Source: Oceanimonas pelagia
GTDB taxonomy: Bacteria > Pseudomonadota > Gammaproteobacteria > Enterobacterales > Aeromonadaceae
NCBI RefSeq assembly: GCF_030849025.1
Contig: NZ_CP118224.1
Coordinates: 2,402,001-2,466,000, forward strand
Direction: 5' to 3'
DNA: 64,000 bases
Shown here: positions 8,176 to 16,435 of the stretch, one piece after another
Position numbering within the stretch: position 1 is the stretch's first letter
How the letters are laid out: the number at the start of each line of letters is the position of its first letter
The notes under the pieces: generated by a model
Seen by the model: the letters and a program-made list of their open reading frames with translations, nothing else
Databases searched by the model: none
What the model was told of the DNA's origin: nothing
Translations under genes and position numbers: made by a program

Positions 8176-9423
8176 TTAAAGATGGGCTAGCAGCCAGTCC
8201 CGGGTCCGGGCCAGCGAGGTTTCATACACCTGCAGCAGCGGCAGCTTGTCGAGCACCAGCGCCTCGCCGCCGCGACTGGTGGCGGCCAGCGCCTGGATCT
8301 CGGGCTCGGGGCAGAGAAAGTCGTGGCGATGGCCAATGCTGAGCAGGGGCACCGGGGTTTTGCGTCCCAGCAACCCCTGGGTCTTGAGCGACAGGCCGCG
8401 ACAGTGCTGATAGACCCCTTCCCAGTCGTTGCTTTTCATGCCCAGGCGATTGGCGATGCAGTCCCGCAGCATGGCCGGCGCCCGCATAAAACGCTCGCGT
8501 TCGGTAAAGAACAAGTTGGCGGCACCGGCAATGGTGACCACCGCCCGCAGCCGGAACGGCTCCAGGCTGGCCAGCCGCGCGGCCACATTGCCGCCCATGC
8601 GCACCCCCAGCATGGCCACCCGGCGCTCATCCACCCAGGGAATGCTGGGCACATGATGCAGCACGGCCTGGTGCAGCCGGCTGCTGTCCTGCACCAGCGG
8701 CCAGTGAGCAGAGTAACCCACCCCGGGCATGTCGACGGTGAGCATGGCGATGCCGGCGGGCGCCAGAAAACGCCGGTAAAAATGCCAGAAGTCGAGCTGC
8801 AGGCTGTCGAGGCTGCCGCTGACAATCACCAGCGGCAGCGGCCGGTCGGTGGCGGGCAGATGCAGGTAACCCTGCACCTCCTTGCCGTTAAAGGGAATGC
8901 GCAGCTCCTTCAGCGGCACCGGCAGCCGCCGGCCCGCTTCCCGGTAGGCCTGGTTGGCCAGCAACTGGGCCTGCAACGCCAGCCGGTCGCCCTTCAGGTG
9001 CGGGTAACTGGCCAGGGCAAAATAACGCGCCGCCGCCAGAAACTGCACGCTGGCGTCTTCATCGCGGGTGGCCTGTTGTGCCTTCTGCTGCGCCTCGGCG
9101 CCCAGCCGGCTCCACTCAAACACCCAGTTGCCGGGCCGGTATTCGGCCACGGTATCAATCCAGTCGTCCACGCTGCGCGGACCCGGTGCCGCCGCCATCC
9201 GTGCCAGAGTGGCCTCGATTTCGATGCTGTCGATCCCCTGCCAGTGCCAGAAGGCACGCTTTTGCAGCCGGTAAAAACCGGGCAGATCGGCCCCGTCCAC
9301 ATAGGGAGCCGGCGGCTGGAAGGGGTTTGGCCGGCGACCGGCAAAGGTGATGGTGGAGGTTTCCGGGGCGTGCTGCACGGGGGAAAACAGCCGCTCGCTG
9401 AGGGTGCTTTGCTGGCTCGTCAT
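8176..9423 (-). CDS. frsA: FrsA-family alpha/beta-hydrolase-like protein
   Basis: A 415-residue FrsA (YafA) homologue with a helical N-terminal part (residues 1-170) and an alpha/beta-hydrolase-like C-terminal domain. At the nucleophile-elbow position the sequence is GVRMGG, so the serine of GxSxG is replaced by arginine. FrsA proteins are known to lack this serine, and the protein probably acts by binding rather than ester hydrolysis. In enterics FrsA was linked to glucose-specific PTS enzyme IIA and to the fermentation/respiration balance. It follows gpt after a terminator, so it is likely transcribed separately. Confidence 0.92.
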   Translation of the reverse strand: MTSQQSTLSERLFSPVQHAPETSTITFAGRRPNPFQPPAPYVDGADLPGFYRLQKRAFWHWQGIDSIEIEATLARMAAAPGPRSVDDWIDTVAEYRPGNWVFEWSRLGAEAQQKAQQATRDEDASVQFLAAARYFALASYPHLKGDRLALQAQLLANQAYREAGRRLPVPLKELRIPFNGKEVQGYLHLPATDRPLPLVIVSGSLDSLQLDFWHFYRRFLAPAGIAMLTVDMPGVGYSAHWPLVQDSSRLHQAVLHHVPSIPWVDERRVAMLGVRMGGNVAARLASLEPFRLRAVVTIAGAANLFFTERERFMRAPAMLRDCIANRLGMKSNDWEGVYQHCRGLSLKTQGLLGRKTPVPLLSIGHRHDFLCPEPEIQALAATSRGGEALVLDKLPLLQVYETSLARTRDWLLAHL

Positions 9424-9445
9424 GAAGGCTCCGGCATCAAAGCGT

Positions 9446-9471
9446 AAAAAAGGCTCCGCAGAGCCTTTTTA
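9446..9471 (-). terminator. Rho-independent terminator after gpt
   Basis: The stem AGGCTC/GAGCCT with a CGCA loop is flanked by A5-6 on one side and T5-6 on the other, so it can work in both directions. It lies directly after the gpt stop codon and before frsA on the same strand. Confidence 0.85.
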
Positions 9472-9942
9472 TCACGCCTGGTCCTGTTCGCACAGGGGCG
9501 GTACAAAGGTCACGCTCATGTCCCAGGGCTGTTCAATCCAGGTGTCCTGACCAACCCGCACTTCAAAGTCATCCACCAGCGGCTCGCCCTTGGGCTTGGC
9601 AAACACGGTAATGAACTTGGCCTTGGGGTAGAGCTCGCGGATCACCCGGGCGGTGTTGCCGGTGTCCACCAGATCGTCCACGATCAGAAAACCTTCGCCG
9701 TCACCGTTTACCTGCTTCAGCACCTGCAGGTCATCGCGCTGCTGGTTGTGATCGTAGCTGGAGATGCACAGGGTATCCACGTGGCGAATGCCCAGCTCGC
9801 GGGCCAGAATGGCGGCCGGAACCAGACCGCCACGGCTGACGGCGATAATGCCTTTCCACTGACTGGCGGGCAGCTGGCGAGCGGCCAGCTTGCGGGCTTC
9901 GCGCTGAAATGAGTCCCAGGTGACGACGAATTTGTTGGACAT
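9472..9942 (-). CDS. gpt: Xanthine-guanine phosphoribosyltransferase
   Basis: Purine salvage enzyme converting xanthine, guanine and hypoxanthine plus PRPP into nucleotides, at the inner face of the membrane in enterics. The 156 residues match the usual length. The PRPP-binding loop is [17 protein letters not shown] (about residues 85-100), and [15 protein letters not shown] forms the conserved N-terminal loop. ATG 9942 is preceded by AAAGG. It is divergent from the chemoreceptor gene across a 277-base gap. Confidence 0.96.
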   Translation of the reverse strand: MSNKFVVTWDSFQREARKLAARQLPASQWKGIIAVSRGGLVPAAILARELGIRHVDTLCISSYDHNQQRDDLQVLKQVNGDGEGFLIVDDLVDTGNTARVIRELYPKAKFITVFAKPKGEPLVDDFEVRVGQDTWIEQPWDMSVTFVPPLCEQDQA

Positions 9943-10129
9943 AGAAAGAACCTTTGGGTGTTGGCTTTAAAACAGAATAGCCGCTCGGGGGCCCGTTTTA
10001 ACAGGCCCTGAGCAAACAATGGGCGCATTATAGAGATCACGCCCATTCTTGACCAGCTAAACAGCTTTTTTTGCCGGCGGGAGCAAGGGCCTGCAGATTA
10101 GACCAAAGTATCAGACGACCAGATCCCGT

Positions 10130-10175
10130 TTTTACATTTTCCTTACATTCATCGAGCCGGTGGCTGGCTAAAATC
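10130..10175 (+). promoter_or_regulatory. Possible Pho-box-like direct repeat and -10 upstream of chemoreceptor gene
   Basis: TTTACAT and CTTACAT occur as a direct repeat with an 11-bp period (about 10132-10149), the spacing of PhoB half-sites. A TAAAAT lies about 20 bases downstream. The match to the PhoB consensus is only partial, so this is a weak call. Confidence 0.25.
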
Positions 10176-10219
10176 CGTGGTGACACGGACCTGCACGAAC
10201 TCATACAAGGAAGATACTT

Positions 10220-11854
10220 GTGAACTGGCTTCGCTCCCTCACTATCGCCAAACGGCTCTATCTCAACCTGCTGTTGCTGTCACTGGGCATTCTCGGCGTC
10301 ACCCTGCTGATGCTGTGGTTCTTTTACCAGGGGCTGGTGGAAGAAAAACGGGTGCAGGCCATGCGCCAGGTGCAGTCGGTGGTCAGCCTGGCCGGCCACT
10401 ATCATGCCTTGCAGCAGCAGGGCCGCCTTTCCGACGAGCAGGCCCGGGAGCAGGCCATGGCGGCCATTGCCGGGCTGCGCTATGGCGACAACGATTATTT
10501 CTGGATCAACGATCATCACCCGCGCATGATTCTGCACCCCATGAAACCCGAGCTCAACGGCAGCGATCTGAGCGACTTTGCAGATCCCGACGGCAAGCGG
10601 CTGTTTGTGGAAATGGTGCACCGGGTGGAGGAAGCCGGTCAGGGCTTTGTGCATTATCTCTGGCCCAAGCCGGGCCACAACGCCCCGGTTGCCAAGGTGT
10701 CTTATGTGCAGCTGTTCAAGCCCTGGGGCTGGATCATCGGTACCGGTATTTACATTGACGATGTGGAAACCCAGCTGCTGGCCCTGGCCGGCAAGGTGAT
10801 GAGCATGATGCTGGGACTGGGCACGCTGGCGGTGCTGGTGGCGATTATTCTTATTCGCAGCATACTCAATCCGGTGGGCCAGACAGTGCGCGCCCTGCGC
10901 GATATTTCCCACGGAGAGGCGGATCTGCGCCGGCGGCTGGACGAAAGCGGCCGGGATGAAATCGCCCAGCTCAGCCAGAGCTTCAACCAGTTTTGCGCGC
11001 GCCTCGGCGACACGGTGCGCAAGCTCTCCCCCATCAGCCAGGAAGTCAACCAGGCCTCGAGCCGGCTGTCAGACATCGTCCGTCACAATCGCAGCGTGTC
11101 GGAGCAGCAGTCGGAAGAAACCGAGCAGGTGGCCACCGCCATGCAGGAAATGCTGGCCACCAGCAGCGAAGTGGCCCGCTCCGCCGAGCAGGCCGCCGGC
11201 GCCAGCGAGGAGTCGGCCCAGGCCGCCGAGCAGGGCTCGCTGCGGGTGGCCGATACCCGCGAGCATGCCTCGGCCCTGGTGGACGAGCTGGGCCAGGCCC
11301 AGCATCGGCTGGGGGCACTGGCCGAGCGCACCCAGACCATCGGCACCGTGCTGGAAGTCATTCGCACCATTGCCGAGCAGACCAACCTGCTGGCGCTGAA
11401 CGCCGCCATTGAAGCGGCCCGGGCCGGCGAACAGGGCCGGGGCTTTGCGGTGGTGGCCGATGAGGTGCGCGAACTGGCCACCCGCACCCAGAGCTCCACC
11501 AACGAAATTGAGCAGATCATTCACGGCCTGCAAAAAGAATCGGACGACACCGTTGCCCGCATGCACGCCCTGATGCAGCGGGCCGAGCAGACCCGCGGCA
11601 GCGCGGTGCAGGCCGGCGAGGCCCTGGCCACCATTACCGAGCGCATGGCACTGATTAACGACATGAACAACCAGATTGCCACCGCCGCCGAGCAGCAGCG
11701 TCAGACCACGGAGGAAATGAGCCGCAACCTCACCCGGCTGAGCGAGCTGGCAGACGAGGTGCGCAGCAAGACCCAGGAAACCGACCACGCCGGGGAGGCC
11801 CTGTTCAGCCTGGGCCAGCGGCTGGCGAACGAGGTAAATGGCTTCAAAGCGTGA
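10220..11854 (+). CDS. Methyl-accepting chemotaxis protein with single-Cache sensor
   Basis: A 544-residue membrane chemoreceptor. Topology: transmembrane segment about residues 15-36; periplasmic sCache_2-type ligand domain with the motif [11 protein letters not shown] (about 92-102) and the family's [13 protein letters not shown] near its end; second transmembrane segment about 190-213; HAMP 214-266; cytoplasmic signalling domain with the invariant hairpin tip [20 protein letters not shown]. It starts at GTG 10220 with AAGGAAG seven bases upstream. sCache_2 receptors often sense short carboxylates, but the ligand here is unknown. It stands alone and presumably feeds the flagellar CheA pathway. 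Confidence 0.93.
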   Translation: MNWLRSLTIAKRLYLNLLLLSLGILGVTLLMLWFFYQGLVEEKRVQAMRQVQSVVSLAGHYHALQQQGRLSDEQAREQAMAAIAGLRYGDNDYFWINDHHPRMILHPMKPELNGSDLSDFADPDGKRLFVEMVHRVEEAGQGFVHYLWPKPGHNAPVAKVSYVQLFKPWGWIIGTGIYIDDVETQLLALAGKVMSMMLGLGTLAVLVAIILIRSILNPVGQTVRALRDISHGEADLRRRLDESGRDEIAQLSQSFNQFCARLGDTVRKLSPISQEVNQASSRLSDIVRHNRSVSEQQSEETEQVATAMQEMLATSSEVARSAEQAAGASEESAQAAEQGSLRVADTREHASALVDELGQAQHRLGALAERTQTIGTVLEVIRTIAEQTNLLALNAAIEAARAGEQGRGFAVVADEVRELATRTQSSTNEIEQIIHGLQKESDDTVARMHALMQRAEQTRGSAVQAGEALATITERMALINDMNNQIATAAEQQRQTTEEMSRNLTRLSELADEVRSKTQETDHAGEALFSLGQRLANEVNGFKA

Positions 11855-11934
11855 GCGGGGTTTACCGACAACCGTAGCGAATACCGGCAGGAGCAAGGTA
11901 AGCTTGGGTTATCTGTTTCTTGCCGGTGAACCTG

Positions 11935-13398
11935 ATGACTTCCATTCGCACTCTGGCCCCCGCTAGCCTGTGGGGCTTTTTCGACACCATCTGCAGCATT
12001 CCCCACCCGTCGGGCCACGAGGCCGCCCTGCGCCGCTGGATCACCGGCTGGGCCGAAGAACAGGGGCTTGCCGTGCGCCAGGACGACACCGGCAACCTGA
12101 TCATCAAAAAGCCCGCCAGCCCCGGCATGGAAAACCGCCGGGGCGTGGTGCTGCAGGCCCATCTCGACATGGTGCCCCAGGCCAATGCCGACACCAGACA
12201 TGACTTCACCCGGGATCCCATTCGCCCGCGCATCGACGGCGACTGGGTATATGCCACCGGCACCACCCTGGGGGCTGATAACGGCATTGGCATGGCCGCC
12301 TGCCTGGCAGTGCTGGCCGACAGCAGACTCACCCACGGCCCGCTGGAGGTGCTGCTGACGGTCGACGAGGAAAGCGGCATGACCGGCGCCTTTGGCCTGC
12401 AGCCCGGCTGGCTTGAGGGCGATATCCTGCTCAACACCGATTCCGAGCAGGACGGCGATGTATACATGGGCTGCGCCGGCGGCGTGGACGCCAATATCAC
12501 CCTGCCCTATGAAGCCGAAACGGTACCTGCCGGCTATCAAGCCTTTCAGCTTAGCATTACCGGCCTGCGTGGCGGTCACTCCGGTATCAATATTCATGAA
12601 GGCCGGGCCAGCGCCACCAGGCTGCTGGCCGAGCTGCTGCATGCCTTCAGCAAGCTCGACAAGGTCCGGCTGGCCAGCCTGGAGGGAGGTACCCTGCGCA
12701 ACGCCATCGCCCGGGAAGCTTCGGCCCTGCTGCTGGTGCCCGAGGCCGAGCTGGCATCGCTGCAGGCCCTGCTGGCCCACTACCAGCAGCAATACGCCAC
12801 CGAGTTTGCTGGTGTGGATGACTTTATTCGTCTTAAGCTGAGTAACGCCGAGCCCCCCGCCAGAGTGATGAGCGAGGCCATGCAGCAACGGCTGGTGCGC
12901 GCCCTGCTGGCCTGCCCCCACGGGGTGATGGCCATGAGCCGTGCCATGGCCGGCGTGGTGCAGACCTCCACCAACCTGGGCGTCATTGAAACCCGTGACG
13001 ATCATGTGCATGTGCAGTGCCTGATCCGCTCCCTCGACGATACCGGCCGGAACAGAGTGGCGGCGATGACGGCGTCGGCCTTTGAACTGGCCGGGGCCTC
13101 GGTGTCGTTTGACGGCGCCTATCCGGGCTGGCAGCCCGATCCGGACTCACCCATCATGAAACTGGTGCTCGACACCCACAAAGACGTGTTCGGCACCCTG
13201 CCGGCGGTCAGGGTGATCCATGCCGGGCTGGAATGCGGCCTGTTCAAGCGCGCCTACCCGCACTGGGACATGATATCGTTCGGCCCCACCATTCAGGGGG
13301 CGCACTCTCCCGATGAACGGGTGAATATTGAAGCCGTGGCCCGCTTCTGGCAGCTGCTGATACGGGTGCTGGAACAAATACCTGCCCGCGACAACTGA
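11935..13398 (+). CDS. pepD: Aminoacyl-histidine dipeptidase (peptidase D)
   Basis: Cytoplasmic M20-type metallopeptidase that cleaves dipeptides such as beta-alanyl/aminoacyl-histidine. From ATG 11935 it has 487 residues, close to the E. coli length; the upstream TTG at 11920 is less likely. Metal-site motifs are QAHLDMVPQ, GTTLGADNGIGMA, LTVDEESGMTGAFGL and, near the C terminus, HAGLECGLF and FGPTIQGAHSPDERV. A lid domain is inserted in the middle, as usual. A GC-rich hairpin follows the stop. Confidence 0.96.
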   Translation: MTSIRTLAPASLWGFFDTICSIPHPSGHEAALRRWITGWAEEQGLAVRQDDTGNLIIKKPASPGMENRRGVVLQAHLDMVPQANADTRHDFTRDPIRPRIDGDWVYATGTTLGADNGIGMAACLAVLADSRLTHGPLEVLLTVDEESGMTGAFGLQPGWLEGDILLNTDSEQDGDVYMGCAGGVDANITLPYEAETVPAGYQAFQLSITGLRGGHSGINIHEGRASATRLLAELLHAFSKLDKVRLASLEGGTLRNAIAREASALLLVPEAELASLQALLAHYQQQYATEFAGVDDFIRLKLSNAEPPARVMSEAMQQRLVRALLACPHGVMAMSRAMAGVVQTSTNLGVIETRDDHVHVQCLIRSLDDTGRNRVAAMTASAFELAGASVSFDGAYPGWQPDPDSPIMKLVLDTHKDVFGTLPAVRVIHAGLECGLFKRAYPHWDMISFGPTIQGAHSPDERVNIEAVARFWQLLIRVLEQIPARDN

Positions 13399-13414
13399 CG
13401 ACAGGCCGGACTTC

Positions 13415-13440
13415 GGGGCCGTGTTCACGGTCCCGGTTTT
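13415..13440 (+). terminator. Probable terminator after pepD
   Basis: GGGGCCGTG and CACGGTCCC can pair with a TT loop and one G-T pair, followed by GGTTTT. The T tract is short, so efficiency is uncertain. Confidence 0.5.
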
Positions 13441-13480
13441 GGCGTATTATTGAACACGATTCATTGCTTTTGGAGGCGTC

Positions 13481-13810
13481 ATGAAATCCAGGTCCCTGTT
13501 ACTGATGCTGGCGCTGGTCACCCCCCCGGCCCTGGCCGACAATATTCTCAGCCGGGCGGTCGACTTCGGTCGCGAGCTGCTTGACGAAACCCGCAAGCTG
13601 GCTCCCGGAATCCAGAACGATCACAGTACACCGCCGCCCCGCCAGGCCAGCGCCCACCCGGACGACGGCCGTGATGCGCCGGCGCTGGAGCCGGGCTACG
13701 GCTCGGCCACCACCGGCCCGGCCGCCGTGGTAGCGCCACCGTCTCCGCCCGCAGCCACCACGCCCCGGAACAATCAGGGCTGGTTTGTGGAAGAGGATCA
13801 TCTTAAATGA
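13481..13810 (+). CDS. Small secreted proline-rich protein, unknown function
   Basis: A 109-residue protein with a clear signal peptide (residues 1-19, cleavage after PALA before DNILS), so it is probably periplasmic. The mature part has one amphipathic helix ([18 protein letters not shown]) and then a low-complexity segment rich in proline, alanine and glycine (about residues 45-95), ending [17 protein letters not shown] precedes ATG 13481. No domain is recognised. Its TGA stop lies at the border of the 15-unit ACTGGGG repeat. Confidence 0.65.
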   Translation: MKSRSLLLMLALVTPPALADNILSRAVDFGRELLDETRKLAPGIQNDHSTPPPRQASAHPDDGRDAPALEPGYGSATTGPAAVVAPPSPPAATTPRNNQGWFVEEDHLK

Positions 13811-13914
13811 CTGGGGACTGGGGACTGGGGACTGGGGACTGGGGACTGGGGACTGGGGACTGGGGACTGGGGACTGGGGACTGGGGACTGGGGACTGGGG
13901 ACTGGGGACTGGGG
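13810..13914. repeat. Perfect tandem repeat C: 15 units of ACTGGGG
   Basis: Exactly 15 perfect 7-bp units (105 bp) begin at the last base of the upstream gene's TGA stop. The G4 runs separated by three bases make a strong candidate G-quadruplex array on the plus strand. A degenerate heptamer-phased inverted arm lies about 90 bases downstream, next to the dinB stop. Confidence 0.95.
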
Positions 13915-13916
13915 AC

Positions 13917-14005
13917 AGAATACGGGCGTAGGTTGTGATGAACGAAGTGAATCGCAACAAATACAGACGCTTGCGGAATGTTGAATTTCGCTTCGCTCAT
14001 TCCAG
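13917..14005. other. Spacer between the arms of repeat C
   Basis: The 89 bases between the arms contain imperfect palindromes: GTTGTGAT...AATCGCAAC and GGAATG...CATTCC. No credible coding frame is seen. Confidence 0.4.
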
Positions 14006-14056
14006 TCTACTCGACTAATCCCAAGTCCCTAATCCCCATTCCCGGCTCTTAATCCC
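14006..14056. repeat. Inverted arm of repeat C, overlapping the dinB stop
   Basis: Read on the minus strand from the dinB end: GGGATTA, AGAGCC, GGGAATG, GGGATTA, GGGACTT, GGGATTA. Six of the steps are 7 bp and one is 6 bp. The first GGGATTA carries the last Asp codon and the TAA stop of dinB. Confidence 0.6.
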
Positions 14057-15092
14057 AGTCAAACCCGAGCTGGACGCCGCTGTCTTCTCCGGCCAGCTCC
14101 ACGCTCACCCCCACCAGCCGCACGCCGCGCCCCTCGGCCCGGTTCCAGGCCTGATCACACAGCTTCAGCGCCGAGTCCAGCTCCGGCGCTGTGGTTCGCC
14201 GGGACAGGGTGGTCTGCTCGAAATCGGCGAACTTGAGCTTGATGCACAGGCCGCTAATGGCCCGCTCACCCAGCCGGCGCCGCAGCTCGGGCCAGAGCCG
14301 GGCCAGAACTGCCCGGCCTTCGCTGGCGGCATAAATGTCGGCAGCCAGGGTGGTCTCCACGCCCACCGACTTGCGCACCCGCTCGGTTTGCACCGGCCGC
14401 TCGTCGATGCCCTGGGCCCGCTGCCACAGCAGCCGGCCGAACTTGCCAAAACGGCGCACCAGTGTGCTTTCACCCGCGGCCACCGCCTGGGCGCAGGTCT
14501 CCAGCCCCATGGCCGCCAGTTTTTCCGCCGTTTTCCGGCCCACACCGGGAATCTTGCTCAGAGGCAGTTTGCTGACATAGTCCGCCACCGCCGCCGGCGG
14601 CAGCACAAACAGGCCGTCGGGCTTGTTTTCTTCCGAGGCGATCTTGGCCAGAAACTTGTTGGGCGCCACTCCCGCCGAGGCGGTGAGCTGCAGCTCATCG
14701 CGAATGGCCCGGCGAATATCCTCGGCAATCAGGGTCGCACTGCCGCCAAACAGCGGGCTGCCGGTCACGTCCAGGTAGGCTTCATCGAGGGAAAGGGGCT
14801 CCACCAGTTCGGTGTAGCGCTGAAAGATGGCGCGGATTTGCTGCGAAACCCGCTTGTATTCCGCCATATTGCCGGAAATCAACAGCAGATCGGGGCACAA
14901 CCGCAGCGCCTGATGGCTGGGCATGGCCGAGCGCACACCAAACCTGCGGGCCGGGTAGTTGCAGGTGGCAATCACCCCGCGCCGGCTGGCACTGCCGCCA
15001 ATGGCCAGGGGAATGTCCCGCCATTCGGGATGGGCCCGCATCTCCACCGCGGCAAAGAAGCAGTCCATGTCCACATGAATGATTTTACGCAT
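14049..15092 (-). CDS. dinB: DNA polymerase IV (Y-family)
   Basis: Error-prone translesion polymerase. 347 residues from ATG 15092 (the preceding TTG is not needed). Catalytic motifs are HVDMDCFFAAVE near the N terminus (metal-binding Asp) and EPLSLDEAYLDVTG (Asp-Glu pair, about residues 98-111); a helix-hairpin-helix GVGRKTAEKL and a little-finger domain follow. The C terminus QLGFDW resembles a beta-clamp-binding peptide (QLxLF type). There is no visible Shine-Dalgarno sequence: the bases upstream of the start are the pyrimidine-rich strand of repeat D. Placement after nqrM is conserved in related bacteria. No LexA box is evident near the start. Confidence 0.96.
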   Translation of the reverse strand: MRKIIHVDMDCFFAAVEMRAHPEWRDIPLAIGGSASRRGVIATCNYPARRFGVRSAMPSHQALRLCPDLLLISGNMAEYKRVSQQIRAIFQRYTELVEPLSLDEAYLDVTGSPLFGGSATLIAEDIRRAIRDELQLTASAGVAPNKFLAKIASEENKPDGLFVLPPAAVADYVSKLPLSKIPGVGRKTAEKLAAMGLETCAQAVAAGESTLVRRFGKFGRLLWQRAQGIDERPVQTERVRKSVGVETTLAADIYAASEGRAVLARLWPELRRRLGERAISGLCIKLKFADFEQTTLSRRTTAPELDSALKLCDQAWNRAEGRGVRLVGVSVELAGEDSGVQLGFDWD

Positions 15093-15165
15093 CAAAACGT
15101 GAGGGGTGAGGGGTGAGACGTGAGGACGATCTCTTCACACCTTACTCCTCACCCCTCACCTCCGG
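15093..15165. repeat. Heptamer-phased inverted repeat D
   Basis: The plus-strand arm reads ACGTGAG, GGGTGAG, GGGTGAG, ACGTGAG. The other arm, read on the minus strand, gives GGTGAGG, GGTGAGG, AGTAAGG, TGTGAAG. The arms pair around a short loop. It fills the whole space between nqrM and the dinB start. Confidence 0.7.
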
Positions 15166-15168
15166 CGG

Positions 15169-15393
15169 TCAGATAATGCGGTTTTCTTCCAGCATTTTGC
15201 GGCGGGCTTCTTCCTTGGCCATTTTCTTCTTGCGGCTTTCGCACGGATCCGGGCAGTCGCAGGCCTTTTCCACGCCAATGCTGCCCAGGCCACCACAGGA
15301 GCCGGAGATGGTCTTGCGCTGAATGATGTAGCCAATGGCCATGGCGGCAATCACCAGGGCAAAGACCCCGAAGGTAATCAGAAAATACAGCAT
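15169..15393 (-). CDS. nqrM: Na+-NQR maturation protein NqrM
   Basis: A 74-residue DUF539 protein required for assembly of Na+-NQR, thought to deliver iron to the NqrD/NqrE membrane site. One N-terminal transmembrane helix (residues 2-23) is followed by a conserved cysteine cluster SCGGLGSIGVEKACDCPDPC (residues 32-51) and a charged C-terminal helix. ATG 15393 starts one base after the apbE stop (TGATATG), so the two are translationally coupled. Confidence 0.95.
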   Translation of the reverse strand: MLYFLITFGVFALVIAAMAIGYIIQRKTISGSCGGLGSIGVEKACDCPDPCESRKKKMAKEEARRKMLEENRII

Positions 15394-15394
15394 A

Positions 15395-16429
15395 TCAACC
15401 TCTTAGGTACTTCTTGAAGGCACTGGACATATCCACCCTGAAGCCGTCATCCGTTTTGGTGAGCAGATAGACCGCCAGCCCGTGCCGCTCGGCAAAGGCG
15501 AGCGCCCTGTCGGTGCCCATCACCGTCAGCGCCGTGGCCAGGCCGTCCGCCATCATACAGGACGGATGGATCACTGTCACCGATGCCAGCCGGTGGGTAA
15601 TCGGCTTGCCGGTGGCCGGATCCATGGTGTGGGACAGCCGCTGGCCGTCCAGCTCATAGTAATTGCGGTAATCCCCCGAGGTGGCCACGCTGGTGTTGGC
15701 CAGGGCCACCACCTGCTGCACCATGCCGGTGCCCGGGCCGGGTTTTTCCACCGCAATGCGCCAGTCCTGGCCGTGGGCGTTCAGGCCGCGGGTGCGCACC
15801 TCACCGCCGATTTCCACCAGGTGGTGGGTGAACCCCTGCTCGGAGAGGTATTCCGATACCACATCCACACCAAAGCCCTTGGCGATGGACGACAGATCCA
15901 CATACAGCCCGGGCAGGGATTTTTGCAGGTAATCGCCGTCGGCAGCGGTGAGCACGCTCAGATGTTTGAGGCCAGTCTGCGCTTTGACGGCAGCCAGCTG
16001 TTCATCACCGGGAATGTGCGTGGGCCTGGCGTCGGGGCCAAAGCCCCACAGGTTCACCAGCGGGCCCACGGTCACATCCAGGGCACCGCCGGTCAGCCGG
16101 CCCAGCTGCAGCGCGGCGGTCACCACCCGGGCGGTATTCTCCGACACCGCAAAGGGGGTGTCGGCTTTATGCCGGTTAAAGCGGCTGAGCTCCGAGTCTT
16201 CACGGTAGGTGGACATCTGATCATTGACCTGCTCCAGCCGGCGGTCGATCTCCGCCTGCAGTGCACTCGCCCGGCTGTCATCGGCGCCCACTATCTTGAT
16301 GGAATAGTAGGTGCCCATGGTGTTGCCGGTGAGGTGCAGCTGCGGGGTGGCGTCGTCGGCCGGCTGGCAGGCCGCCAATAAAAAGGCCAGCCCCCATGGG
16401 GCCAGCCATTTAATTACGCGAGTGATCAT
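15395..16429 (-). CDS. apbE: FAD:protein FMN transferase
   Basis: Periplasmic lipoprotein flavin transferase that attaches FMN from FAD to threonine in the NqrB and NqrC SGAT motifs. 344 residues; lipobox LLAAC with Cys at residue 21. Family motifs are GTYYSIKI, GALDVTVGPLVNLWGFG, the YVDLSSIAKGFGVD loop, GGEVRTRG and the metal-site segment ATSGDYRNYY; HTMDPATGKP is near the C terminus. It is the seventh gene of the nqr operon and sits 6 bases after nqrF. Confidence 0.96.
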   Translation of the reverse strand: MITRVIKWLAPWGLAFLLAACQPADDATPQLHLTGNTMGTYYSIKIVGADDSRASALQAEIDRRLEQVNDQMSTYREDSELSRFNRHKADTPFAVSENTARVVTAALQLGRLTGGALDVTVGPLVNLWGFGPDARPTHIPGDEQLAAVKAQTGLKHLSVLTAADGDYLQKSLPGLYVDLSSIAKGFGVDVVSEYLSEQGFTHHLVEIGGEVRTRGLNAHGQDWRIAVEKPGPGTGMVQQVVALANTSVATSGDYRNYYELDGQRLSHTMDPATGKPITHRLASVTVIHPSCMMADGLATALTVMGTDRALAFAERHGLAVYLLTKTDDGFRVDMSSAFKKYLRG

Positions 16430-16435
16430 CAGTAA

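Noticed and set aside
13810..13914. Possible CRISPR array because of regular repeats
   Set aside because: The units are contiguous heptamers with no spacers, and no cas genes are in the window.
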